The notes under the pieces were generated by a model. The model searched no databases, was not told the DNA's origin, and saw only the letters and a program-made list of their open reading frames with translations. Source: Superficieibacter sp. HKU1 (GTDB lineage: Bacteria > Pseudomonadota > Gammaproteobacteria > Enterobacterales > Enterobacteriaceae). Taken from it: a DNA stretch of 64,000 nt. This document shows positions 16,249 to 24,136 of this stretch, piece after piece. The first letter of the stretch is position 1. Each line of letters starts with the position of its first letter. Both the position numbers and the translations under genes were made by a program. The stretch covers positions 248,001 to 312,000 of the forward strand of contig NZ_CP119754.1 of NCBI RefSeq assembly GCF_029319185.1. Direction: 5' to 3'.

Positions 16249-17856
16249 ATGAGTATTTCCTTGAAGAAGTCAGGGATGCTGAAGCTTGGTTTGAGCCTGG
16301 TGGCTATGACTGTCGCAGCAAGCGTTCAGGCGAAAACGCTGGTGTATTGCTCAGAAGGTTCTCCTGAGGGCTTTAACCCGCAGCTTTTCACCTCTGGTAC
16401 CACCTACGATGCCAGCTCTGTACCGATTTATAACCGTCTGGTGGAATTCAAAATCGGCACTACTGAAGTGATCCCAGGTCTGGCTGAGAAATGGGAAGTC
16501 AGCGAAGACGGTAAAACCTATACCTTCCATCTGCGCAAAGGCGTGAAGTGGCAGGACAACAAAGATTTCAAACCAACGCGTGAGTTCAATGCTGATGACG
16601 TTGTATTCTCGTTTGATCGTCAGAAAAACGAAAGCAACCCGTACCACAAAATCTCCGGCGGCAGCTATGAATACTTCGAAGGCATGGGCCTGCCGGAGCT
16701 GATTAGCGAAATCAAAAAAGTCGATGATAATACGGTTCAGTTTGTGCTTACCCGTCCGGAAGCGCCGTTCCTGGCGGATCTGGCGATGGACTTCGCGTCT
16801 ATTCTGTCTAAAGAGTACGCGGACAACATGCTGAAAGCCGGTACGCCGGATAAAGTTGACCTGAACCCGATTGGTACTGGTCCGTTCCAGCTCCAGCAGT
16901 ATCAGAAAGACTCGCGCATTCTGTATAAAGCCTTCCCGGGCTTCTGGGGCACCAAGCCGCAGATCGACCGTCTGGTCTTCTCCATCACGCCTGACGCCTC
17001 CGTGCGTTACGCTAAGCTGCAGAAAAATGAATGCCAGGTGATGCCGTATCCGAACCCGGCTGACATCGCGCGTATGAAGCAGGATAAAAACATCAACCTG
17101 ATGGAGCAGGCGGGCCTGAACGTTGGCTATCTCTCCTACAACGTTGAGAAAAAACCGCTGGATAACGTGAAAGTGCGTCAGGCGCTGAACTATGCGGTTA
17201 ACAAAGAAGCGATCATCAAAGCGGTTTACCAGGGCGCAGGCGTGGCGGCGAAAAACCTGATCCCGCCGACCATGTGGAGCTATAACGACGACGTTAAGGA
17301 TTACACCTACGATCCGGAGAAAGCCAAAGCGCTGCTGAAAGAAGCGGGTATGGAAAAAGGCTTTAGCATCGATCTGTGGGCAATGCCGGTACAGCGTCCA
17401 TACAACCCGAACGCTCGCCGTATGGCAGAGATGATTCAGGCTGACTGGGCGAAAGTCGGCGTGCAGGCGAAGATCGTCACTTATGAGTGGGGCGAGTACC
17501 TGAAACGTGCGAAGTCTGGCGAGCATCAGACCGTGATGATGGGCTGGACCGGCGACAACGGGGATCCGGATAACTTCTTCGCCACGCTGTTCAGCTGCGA
17601 TGCGGCGAAGCAGGGGTCGAACTACTCTAAATGGTGCTACAAGCCGTTTGAAGACCTGATCCAACCGGCGCGCGCGACCGAAGATCACAACAAGCGTATC
17701 GAGCTTTACAAACAGGCTCAGGTGGTGATGAACGAGCAGGCTCCGGCGCTGATCGTTGCTCACTCCACCGTGTATGAGCCGGTGCGTAAAGAAGTTAAAG
17801 GCTATGTTGTTGATCCGCTGGGTAAACACCACTTCGAGAACGTGTCTGTCGAATAA
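16249..17856 (+). CDS. dppA: Dipeptide-binding periplasmic protein DppA
   Basis: Substrate-binding component of the dipeptide (and heme) ABC importer. It has 535 residues, identical in length to E. coli DppA. The signal peptide is cleaved after SVQA (residue 28). The mature protein starts KTLVYCSEGSPEGFNP and shows the family-5 solute-binding signature ADDVVFSFDRQKN, together with the conserved regions NPIGTGPFQL and MGWTGDNGDPDNF. First gene of dppABCDF. A REP-containing gap follows it, which usually leaves dppA mRNA more abundant than the downstream genes. GcvB control is likely (see leader). Confidence 0.97.
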   Translation: MSISLKKSGMLKLGLSLVAMTVAASVQAKTLVYCSEGSPEGFNPQLFTSGTTYDASSVPIYNRLVEFKIGTTEVIPGLAEKWEVSEDGKTYTFHLRKGVKWQDNKDFKPTREFNADDVVFSFDRQKNESNPYHKISGGSYEYFEGMGLPELISEIKKVDDNTVQFVLTRPEAPFLADLAMDFASILSKEYADNMLKAGTPDKVDLNPIGTGPFQLQQYQKDSRILYKAFPGFWGTKPQIDRLVFSITPDASVRYAKLQKNECQVMPYPNPADIARMKQDKNINLMEQAGLNVGYLSYNVEKKPLDNVKVRQALNYAVNKEAIIKAVYQGAGVAAKNLIPPTMWSYNDDVKDYTYDPEKAKALLKEAGMEKGFSIDLWAMPVQRPYNPNARRMAEMIQADWAKVGVQAKIVTYEWGEYLKRAKSGEHQTVMMGWTGDNGDPDNFFATLFSCDAAKQGSNYSKWCYKPFEDLIQPARATEDHNKRIELYKQAQVVMNEQAPALIVAHSTVYEPVRKEVKGYVVDPLGKHHFENVSVE

Positions 17857-17864
17857 TTAAAATG

Positions 17865-17933
17865 TCAAAGGGGCGGCGCTGCGTTTGCACGGACCTACGA
17901 AGGTAGGCCGGGTAAGCGTAGCGCCACCCGGCA
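17865..17933. repeat. BIME (two REP units) between dppA and dppB
   Basis: A decayed unit (17865-17898) and a well-kept unit (17903-17933) in opposite orientation in the 169-bp dppA-dppB gap. Such elements often protect the upstream mRNA or attenuate transcription. Confidence 0.82.
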
Positions 17934-18025
17934 GCAGTGCTTTATTCCCGTAAAGGGGAATGAGATTTGTGAGCAATACAGACGTCTGATCTCCAGGTGA
18001 GACGTCATTACAGAGAATCCGGGTT

Positions 18026-19045
18026 ATGTTGCAGTTCATCCTCCGACGTCTGGGACTTGTGATCCCGACGTTTATCGGTATTACCCTTCTCACCTTTGCC
18101 TTTGTCCATATGATCCCCGGCGATCCGGTGATGATCATGGCAGGTGAGCGTGGTATTTCCCCTGAGCGCCATGCGCAGCTGCTGGCTGAACTCGGCCTCA
18201 ATAAGCCGCTGTGGCAGCAGTATCTCAACTATATTTGGGGCGTGATGCACGGTGATTTGGGCATCTCGCTGAAAAGCCGTCTCACGGTGTGGGAAGAGTT
18301 CGTGCCGCGCTTTAAAGCGACGCTGGAACTCGGCGTCTGCGCAATGATTTTCGCTGTCGCCGTCGGTATTCCCGTGGGCGTGCTGGCCGCCGTTAAGCGT
18401 GGCTCTATTTTCGACCATACCGCTGTCGGCCTGGCGCTGACGGGCTACTCCATGCCGATTTTCTGGTGGGGCATGATGCTGATCATGCTGGTTTCGGTAC
18501 AGCTTAACCTGACGCCGGTTTCCGGACGGGTCAGCGATATGGTGTTCCTCGACGACTCTAACCCGCTAACCGGCTTTATGCTGATCGACACGGCCATCTG
18601 GGGCGAAGAGGGCAACTTCATTGATGCGCTGGCGCACATGATCCTGCCCGCGATGGTGCTCGGCACCATTCCGCTGGCGGTGATCGTGCGTATGACGCGC
18701 TCCGCCATGCTGGAAGTGCTGGGCGAGGACTATATCCGTACCGCGCGCGCCAAAGGCTTAACGCGGATGCGCGTCATCATCGTTCACGCCCTGCGTAACG
18801 CCATGCTGCCGGTGGTGACGGTCATTGGTTTGCAGGTGGGGACAATGCTGGCAGGGGCGATCCTGACAGAGACTATCTTCTCCTGGCCGGGCCTGGGACG
18901 CTGGCTGATCGATGCTCTGCAACGCCGCGACTATCCGGTGGTGCAGGGCGGTGTACTGCTGGTGGCGACGATGATTATTCTCGTCAACCTGCTGGTCGAT
19001 TTGCTGTACGGCGTGGTGAACCCGCGTATTCGTCATAAGAAGTAA
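18026..19045 (+). CDS. dppB: Dipeptide ABC transporter permease DppB
   Basis: A 339-residue inner-membrane permease with an N-terminal TM (LVIPTFIGITLLTFAFVHM) followed by the periplasmic loop MIPGDPV... typical of DppB/OppB. The EAA loop is YIRTARAKGLTRMRVIIVHALRNAMLPV, which contacts the ATPases. About six TM segments. It pairs with DppC. In-operon ATG after a weak site; DppC follows after 9 bp. Confidence 0.96.
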   Translation: MLQFILRRLGLVIPTFIGITLLTFAFVHMIPGDPVMIMAGERGISPERHAQLLAELGLNKPLWQQYLNYIWGVMHGDLGISLKSRLTVWEEFVPRFKATLELGVCAMIFAVAVGIPVGVLAAVKRGSIFDHTAVGLALTGYSMPIFWWGMMLIMLVSVQLNLTPVSGRVSDMVFLDDSNPLTGFMLIDTAIWGEEGNFIDALAHMILPAMVLGTIPLAVIVRMTRSAMLEVLGEDYIRTARAKGLTRMRVIIVHALRNAMLPVVTVIGLQVGTMLAGAILTETIFSWPGLGRWLIDALQRRDYPVVQGGVLLVATMIILVNLLVDLLYGVVNPRIRHKK

Positions 19046-19054
19046 GGGGCCGTC

Positions 19055-19957
19055 ATGTCACAAGTTACTGAAAATAAAGTTATCGCTGCACCTGTACCGA
19101 TGACGCCGCTCCAGGAGTTCTGGCACTACTTCAAGCGCAATAAAGGCGCGGTTGTCGGCCTGGCTTACGTGGTGATCGTGGTACTGATTGCCATTTTCGC
19201 CAACTTTGTTGCGCCGCATAATCCGGCGGATCAGTTCCGCGAAGCGCTGTTAGCCCCGCCGGTATGGCAGGATGGCGGAAGCTGGACGCATATCCTCGGC
19301 ACCGATGATGTGGGCCGCGATACGCTCTCGCGCCTGATGTACGGCGCGCGCCTGTCGCTGCTGGTCGGCTGTCTGGTGGTGGTGCTGTCGCTGATCATGG
19401 GCGTGGTGCTGGGTCTGGTGGCGGGCTACTTCGGCGGCCTTATCGACAACATCATCATGCGTATCGTCGATATCATGCTGGCGCTGCCGAGTCTGCTGCT
19501 AGCGCTGGTGCTGGTGGCCATCTTCGGGCCGTCGATTGTCAACGCCTCGCTGGCGCTGACCTTCGTGGCGCTGCCACACTACGTTCGTCTGACGCGTGCC
19601 GCTGTCCTGGTTGAGGTGAACCGCGATTACGTCACCGCCTCGCGCGTGGCGGGCGCAGGCGCGCTGCGCCAGATGTTCGTCAACATTCTTCCTAACTGTC
19701 TTGCGCCGCTGATCGTTCAGGCGTCGCTCGGCTTCTCTAACGCCATTCTCGATATGGCCGCCCTTGGCTTCCTTGGCATGGGTGCGCAACCGCCGACACC
19801 GGAGTGGGGCACCATGCTCTCCGACGTGTTGCAGTTCGCACAAAGTGCCTGGTGGGTCGTGACCTTCCCCGGTCTGGCGATCCTGCTGACGGTGCTGGCA
19901 TTTAACCTGATGGGTGACGGTCTGCGTGACGCGCTCGATCCCAAACTGAAGCAGTAA
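19055..19957 (+). CDS. dppC: Dipeptide ABC transporter permease DppC
   Basis: A 300-residue permease with a cytoplasmic N-terminal arm, one TM (residues about 35-57) and the BPD_transp_1 core. The EAA motif is YVTASRVAGAGALRQMFVNILPNCLAPLIVQ. The conserved loop LGTDDVGRDTLSRLMYGARLSL is characteristic of OppC/DppC. Partner of DppB. The gene sits 9 bp after dppB and 10 bp before dppD. Confidence 0.96.
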   Translation: MSQVTENKVIAAPVPMTPLQEFWHYFKRNKGAVVGLAYVVIVVLIAIFANFVAPHNPADQFREALLAPPVWQDGGSWTHILGTDDVGRDTLSRLMYGARLSLLVGCLVVVLSLIMGVVLGLVAGYFGGLIDNIIMRIVDIMLALPSLLLALVLVAIFGPSIVNASLALTFVALPHYVRLTRAAVLVEVNRDYVTASRVAGAGALRQMFVNILPNCLAPLIVQASLGFSNAILDMAALGFLGMGAQPPTPEWGTMLSDVLQFAQSAWWVVTFPGLAILLTVLAFNLMGDGLRDALDPKLKQ

Positions 19958-19967
19958 GAGGTTCGAG

Positions 19968-20951
19968 ATGGCGTTATTAAATGTAGATAAATTATCGGTG
20001 CACTTCGGTGACGAAGATGCGCCATTCCGCGCCGTGGATCGCGTTAGTTATAGCGTGAATCAGGGTGAAGTGGTCGGCATCGTTGGTGAATCTGGCTCCG
20101 GTAAATCGGTCAGTTCGCTGGCGATCATGGGACTGATTGATTATCCCGGCCGGGTGATGGCGGAAAATCTGGAATTCAACGGCCAGGATCTGAAGCGTAT
20201 TTCTGAGAAAGCGCGCCGCAGCCTGGTCGGTTCTGAAGTGGCGATGATTTTCCAGGATCCGATGACCAGCCTCAACCCGTGCTACACCGTCGGTTTTCAG
20301 ATTATGGAAGCGATTAAGGTGCATCAGGGGGGGAATAAGAAAACCCGGCGTCAACGGGCTATCGATCTGCTGAACCTGGTGGGCATTCCCGACCCGGCCT
20401 CGCGCCTTGACGTTTATCCGCACCAGCTTTCCGGCGGGATGAGCCAGCGCGTAATGATCGCGATGGCGATCGCCTGTCGGCCAAAACTGCTGATTGCGGA
20501 CGAGCCGACAACGGCGCTGGACGTCACCATTCAGGCGCAGATTATTGAACTGCTGCTGGAGCTTCAGCAGAAAGAGAACATGGCGCTGATCCTGATTACG
20601 CACGATCTGGCGCTGGTCGCGGAAGCCGCGCATAAAATTATCGTGATGTACGCAGGCCAGGTGGTAGAGACCGGCGCAGCAACGGAGATTTTCCGCGCGC
20701 CGCGCCATCCGTATACCCAGGCCCTGCTGCGCGCGCTGCCGGAGTTCGCTCAGGATAAAGCGCGTCTGGCGTCGCTGCCGGGCGTGGTGCCGGGAAAATA
20801 CGATCGTCCCAACGGCTGCCTGCTGAACCCGCGCTGCCCGTATGCGACCGATCGCTGCCGCGCAGAAGAACCCGCGCTGAATACCGTCGATAACGGTCGT
20901 CAGTCTAAATGTCACTACCCACTCGATGATGCCGGGAGGCCCACACTATGA
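19968..20951 (+). CDS. dppD: Dipeptide ABC transporter ATPase DppD
   Basis: A 327-residue ABC ATPase. Walker A is GESGSGKS (residues about 40-47), the Q-loop lies in FQDPMTSLNPCYTVG, the signature is LSGGMSQRV, Walker B is LLIADEPTTALD, and the H-loop is ITHDL. The C-terminal oligopeptide/dipeptide extension holds the Cys cluster NPRCPYATDRC...C, the Fe-S-like motif of this subfamily. It works as a heterodimer with DppF. The stop overlaps the dppF start by 4 bp (ATGA). Confidence 0.96.
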   Translation: MALLNVDKLSVHFGDEDAPFRAVDRVSYSVNQGEVVGIVGESGSGKSVSSLAIMGLIDYPGRVMAENLEFNGQDLKRISEKARRSLVGSEVAMIFQDPMTSLNPCYTVGFQIMEAIKVHQGGNKKTRRQRAIDLLNLVGIPDPASRLDVYPHQLSGGMSQRVMIAMAIACRPKLLIADEPTTALDVTIQAQIIELLLELQQKENMALILITHDLALVAEAAHKIIVMYAGQVVETGAATEIFRAPRHPYTQALLRALPEFAQDKARLASLPGVVPGKYDRPNGCLLNPRCPYATDRCRAEEPALNTVDNGRQSKCHYPLDDAGRPTL

Positions 20952-21961
20952 GTACGCAAGAGGCCACCCTGCAACAGCCGCTGTTGCAGGCTATCGACCT
21001 GAAAAAACACTATCCGGTGAAGAAGGGGCTCTTTGCGCCGGAACGCCTGGTGAAAGCGCTGGATGGCGTGTCATTTAACCTGGAGCGCGGTAAAACGCTG
21101 GCGGTGGTCGGGGAATCCGGCTGCGGGAAGTCCACGCTTGGCCGTCTGCTGACGATGATTGAAACGCCGACCGGCGGCGAACTCTATTTTCAGGGCCAGG
21201 ATTTGCTCAAGCACGATCCGCAGGCGCAAAAGCTGCGTCGGCAGAAAATCCAGATTGTCTTCCAGAACCCTTATGGTTCGCTAAATCCGCGTAAAAAAGT
21301 CGGGCAGATCCTGGAAGAACCGCTGCTGATTAACAGTGAACTGAGCAAAGCCGAACGCCGTGAAAAAGCGCTGGCGATGATGGCGAAAGTGGGGCTGAAA
21401 ACCGAGCATTACGATCGCTATCCGCATATGTTCTCCGGCGGTCAGCGTCAGCGTATTGCTATCGCCCGCGGTCTGATGCTCGACCCGGACGTGGTGATTG
21501 CCGATGAACCGGTCTCCGCGCTGGACGTCTCGGTGCGCGCGCAGGTGTTGAACCTGATGATGGATTTGCAGCAGGATTTAGGGCTCTCCTACGTCTTTAT
21601 CTCGCACGATCTGTCGGTGGTCGAACACATTGCGGATGAGGTGATGGTGATGTATCTGGGCCGCTGCGTGGAGAAGGGAACCAAAGATCAGATTTTCTCT
21701 AATCCGCTGCATCCGTACACCCAGGCGCTGCTCTCCGCCACGCCTCGCCTGAACCCGGACGATCGCCGCGAGCGCATCAAGCTGACCGGCGAGCTGCCAA
21801 GCCCGCTGAATCCGCCGCCGGGCTGTGCCTTTAACGCCCGCTGTCGCCGCCGCTTCGGCCCCTGCACCCAGTTACAACCGCAGCTTAAAGAGTACGGCGG
21901 TCAGCTGGTGGCCTGCTTTGCCGTCGATCAGGATGTGAACGGCGAGAAACCAGGGGTGTAA
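20948..21961 (+). CDS. dppF: Dipeptide ABC transporter ATPase DppF
   Basis: A 337-residue ABC ATPase. Walker A is GESGCGKST, the signature is FSGGQRQRIAIARGL, Walker B is VVIADEPVSALD, and the H-loop is ISHDL. The C-terminal Cys motif is FNARCRRRFGPC. It forms the ATPase pair with DppD and is the last gene of the operon. It is followed within 5 bp by a long hairpin and then REP elements. Confidence 0.96.
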   Translation: MSTQEATLQQPLLQAIDLKKHYPVKKGLFAPERLVKALDGVSFNLERGKTLAVVGESGCGKSTLGRLLTMIETPTGGELYFQGQDLLKHDPQAQKLRRQKIQIVFQNPYGSLNPRKKVGQILEEPLLINSELSKAERREKALAMMAKVGLKTEHYDRYPHMFSGGQRQRIAIARGLMLDPDVVIADEPVSALDVSVRAQVLNLMMDLQQDLGLSYVFISHDLSVVEHIADEVMVMYLGRCVEKGTKDQIFSNPLHPYTQALLSATPRLNPDDRRERIKLTGELPSPLNPPPGCAFNARCRRRFGPCTQLQPQLKEYGGQLVACFAVDQDVNGEKPGV

Positions 21962-21965
21962 TGTT

Positions 21966-21998
21966 AATCAGAGACCAGCGCAATGCTGGTCTCTGATT
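21966..21998 (+). terminator. Perfect 14-bp hairpin after dppF
   Basis: Arms 21966-21979 and 21985-21998 are perfectly complementary with a 5-base loop, starting 5 bp after the dppF stop. No T-tract follows, so it may act with Rho or as a 3' mRNA stabiliser rather than as a classic intrinsic terminator. Confidence 0.6.
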
Positions 21999-22007
21999 GC
22001 TGACAAA

Positions 22008-22271
22008 CGTTATACCGTGGAATGATGCCTGGCGGCGCTACGCTTGCACAGGCCTACGGGTTACGAATAACCTATTGTATTGATGCTTTTGTAGACCGAA
22101 TAAGCGCAGCTCCACCCGGCAAGACAACCACCCCAACTCAAAGCTGTGCCACTTTGCCCGGCGGCGCTTCGCTTGCACGGGCCTACGGTATTGCGCCTGG
22201 TCGTTAATATTATCTTCAGGTAATTGATAACAAAGAATTTGTAGGCCGGGTAAGCGTAGCGGCACCCGGCA
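22008..22271. repeat. Cluster of four REP units downstream of dpp
   Basis: Four REP units at about 22026-22057, 22091-22121, 22155-22186 and 22241-22271, alternating in orientation (two BIMEs). The first is preceded by a 22-bp sequence (22008-22029) that recurs exactly at 39564-39585. Confidence 0.87.
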
Positions 22272-22635
22272 AAGCGGGCATTCCGGCTTAATCAGATTAC
22301 GCCCAGTGCCGATAACGCTTTTTGCTTAGCCAGCCATTATTCATAGCTGACTAAGCAAATTCTCATGACTGCGCTTATAAAAATACGCATTATCTATTAG
22401 ATATAACGCCCGTTTTTATGGGAGAAATTTGCCAGCGCTACGGCTAATATGTAATGGTGCACTTCATTAACGTACTGATATCTAAAAAATGATTGCACTT
22501 ATTAATTATATTATCAGTAAGACTTTTAGCGTGCGAAGTATTCCTAAAGCAGCAAAGTAATCTATGCTGTAGATGAATGGATGCGTCATAAGAGAAGCGG
22601 GAAACAATTAATGTTTTTAAGTCATGGTGTTAGCG
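22272..22635 (+). promoter_or_regulatory. Upstream region of the bcs operon
   Basis: About 360 bp of AT-rich sequence ahead of bcsO with no gene. A sigma-S-like extended -10 (CTATGCT, 22562-22568) is the only promoter element I would point to, and it lacks a good -35, as is common for RpoS promoters. In E. coli this position would hold yhjV and bcsEFG; none is present. Confidence 0.3.
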
Positions 22636-23325
22636 ATGAACCATTATGATGATTTGCAGCGGTTTAAGGATAAAACCCGCTCGCAATTAGAGAATTATAA
22701 AGACTTGTCTGCGCAGTCATCTGCCGAGGAGCGGGGGGACTGGGCGCTCATTAACCAGTTGTCGCCGACCCGGCAAGAACCCGGACTGGCGATGGGCGGA
22801 CACGTCTCGTCACCGGTGCCGAAAACCGTGGCGGCACATATTTTTAGTACGCCGCAGTCCTCATCGGTTCAGGCTGCGACACCTGAACGGTCTGTACCTC
22901 AGCCTCATAATCTGCCGCCGCTAATGCAAAGCATGGCTCTACAGCCAGCCTCGCCCGCTCAGCCGGAAGCTACGGTGGCGCCTGCGCCGCTGCAGGTCAA
23001 TGCCCCGGCACCGTCGGTTTCCATTGCGAAAACTTTCACCAGCCCGCCGCCTTCAGCGCCGCCTTTTTCCAGCCCGTTATCGTCCGTCGATCGCTCGCAG
23101 CCGGTCGCCCGGCCTGACGTGCCCGTGGCCCATCCGCACCCTGAGCCGCCAATGGCACCACCCGTTGTCCGATCGCGCGTGGTCCCGCCATCGCCTGAGT
23201 CGGTGAATTATTCCCGTCTGTTTGCGCCGAAAACCGCCGAGCCACCTGCTACGGACGAGAAAACCAATGAAGAGAAGGCGTTGCCTCTCAAATCACTGTT
23301 AGAAAGGATTGCTTCATGCCGTTGA
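22636..23325 (+). CDS. bcsO: Cellulose biosynthesis protein BcsO
   Basis: A 229-residue protein. The conserved start MNHYDDLQRFKDKTRSQLENYKD is followed by a long Pro/Ser/Ala-rich, probably disordered middle (residues about 50-200). A short C-terminal helix EEKALPLKSLLERI ends it. This pattern is that of BcsO, the Pro-rich accessory protein encoded at the head of bcsD-type cellulose operons in Enterobacter, Dickeya and relatives. An ATG at 22624 would add four residues; neither start has a strong ribosome site. The 3' end overlaps bcsQ by 10 bp. Biochemical role not established; it may help order the synthase complexes along the cell. Confidence 0.75.
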   Translation: MNHYDDLQRFKDKTRSQLENYKDLSAQSSAEERGDWALINQLSPTRQEPGLAMGGHVSSPVPKTVAAHIFSTPQSSSVQAATPERSVPQPHNLPPLMQSMALQPASPAQPEATVAPAPLQVNAPAPSVSIAKTFTSPPPSAPPFSSPLSSVDRSQPVARPDVPVAHPHPEPPMAPPVVRSRVVPPSPESVNYSRLFAPKTAEPPATDEKTNEEKALPLKSLLERIASCR

Positions 23326-24119
23326 TCTGTGTGTGTTCACCCAAAGGGGGCGTAGGGAAAACAACCCTTGCGGCGAACCTGACCTATGCGCTGGCGCGCT
23401 CGGGTAGCAAGGTACTGGCCATTGATTTTGATATGCAGAACGCATTGCGCCTGCATTTTGGCGTTCCGCTATCTGACGATCGTGGCTACGTGGCGAAGTC
23501 CGCAGAATCTTACGACTGGGGCCAGGATGTGCTGACCGCCGGAGGCAATATTTTTGTGCTCCCCTATGGCGATGTGACCGAAGAGCAGCGGCTGACCTTT
23601 GAAAAAAATCTGGCCAGCGACGAACATTTTCTGGCGCGCGGTCTGGGCACGCTGCTGAATTATCCGGGACTGGTGATTGTCGCCGACTTTCCTCCCGGCC
23701 CGTCAGCGGCGCTAAAAGCCATTACGCCTTTCGCCGACCTGCATCTGGTCACCCTGCTGGCCGATACGGCTTCGATGTCTCTGCTGCCGCATATTGAAAA
23801 TCAGCGCTTAACCGGCAACGAGCTGAACCATAATCACGGCCATTTTTTCGTTATTAACCAAAGCGATACCCGCCGCCAGATTAGCCGTGACGTCACTGCT
23901 TTCCTGGAAGAGCGTCTGGGCGATCGGCTGCTGGGGATTATTCATCGCGATGAAAGCGTCTGCGAAGCCAACGCCTCGCAAAAGTCGATTTTTGACTTCA
24001 GCCCTTCCTCAGCGGCGGCATTTGATATCGAAATCATTGCCAGAAAAATCGTTGCCAAATTAGGGATCAACGTTGGTGATGGCACGGTACATAACGTGTC
24101 GCGCAAATCCGGGCTTTAA
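23316..24119 (+). CDS. bcsQ: Cellulose synthase-associated MinD/ParA ATPase BcsQ
   Basis: A 267-residue deviant Walker ATPase. SPKGGVGKTT (residues 8-17) keeps both the signature Lys and the P-loop Lys. The A' motif is LAIDFDMQNALRLHF, and the Walker B-like segment is LVIVADFPPG. In E. coli BcsQ is needed for polar localisation and assembly of the cellulose machine. AAAGGA lies 7 bp before the ATG, which is inside the bcsO end, so the two are probably translationally coupled. Confidence 0.9.
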   Translation: MPLICVCSPKGGVGKTTLAANLTYALARSGSKVLAIDFDMQNALRLHFGVPLSDDRGYVAKSAESYDWGQDVLTAGGNIFVLPYGDVTEEQRLTFEKNLASDEHFLARGLGTLLNYPGLVIVADFPPGPSAALKAITPFADLHLVTLLADTASMSLLPHIENQRLTGNELNHNHGHFFVINQSDTRRQISRDVTAFLEERLGDRLLGIIHRDESVCEANASQKSIFDFSPSSAAAFDIEIIARKIVAKLGINVGDGTVHNVSRKSGL

Positions 24120-24136
24120 TTTATTCAGGACGACAT

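Noticed and set aside
16351..17832. Long minus-strand open frame (493 codons) across dppA
   Set aside because: It lies antisense to the fully conserved dppA; composition is His/Arg/Val-rich and shows no domain. It is a codon-bias shadow.
21966..21998. Strong intrinsic terminator after dppF
   Set aside because: The stem is perfect, but there is no T-tract on either strand, so I list it as a hairpin of uncertain type and do not claim intrinsic termination.
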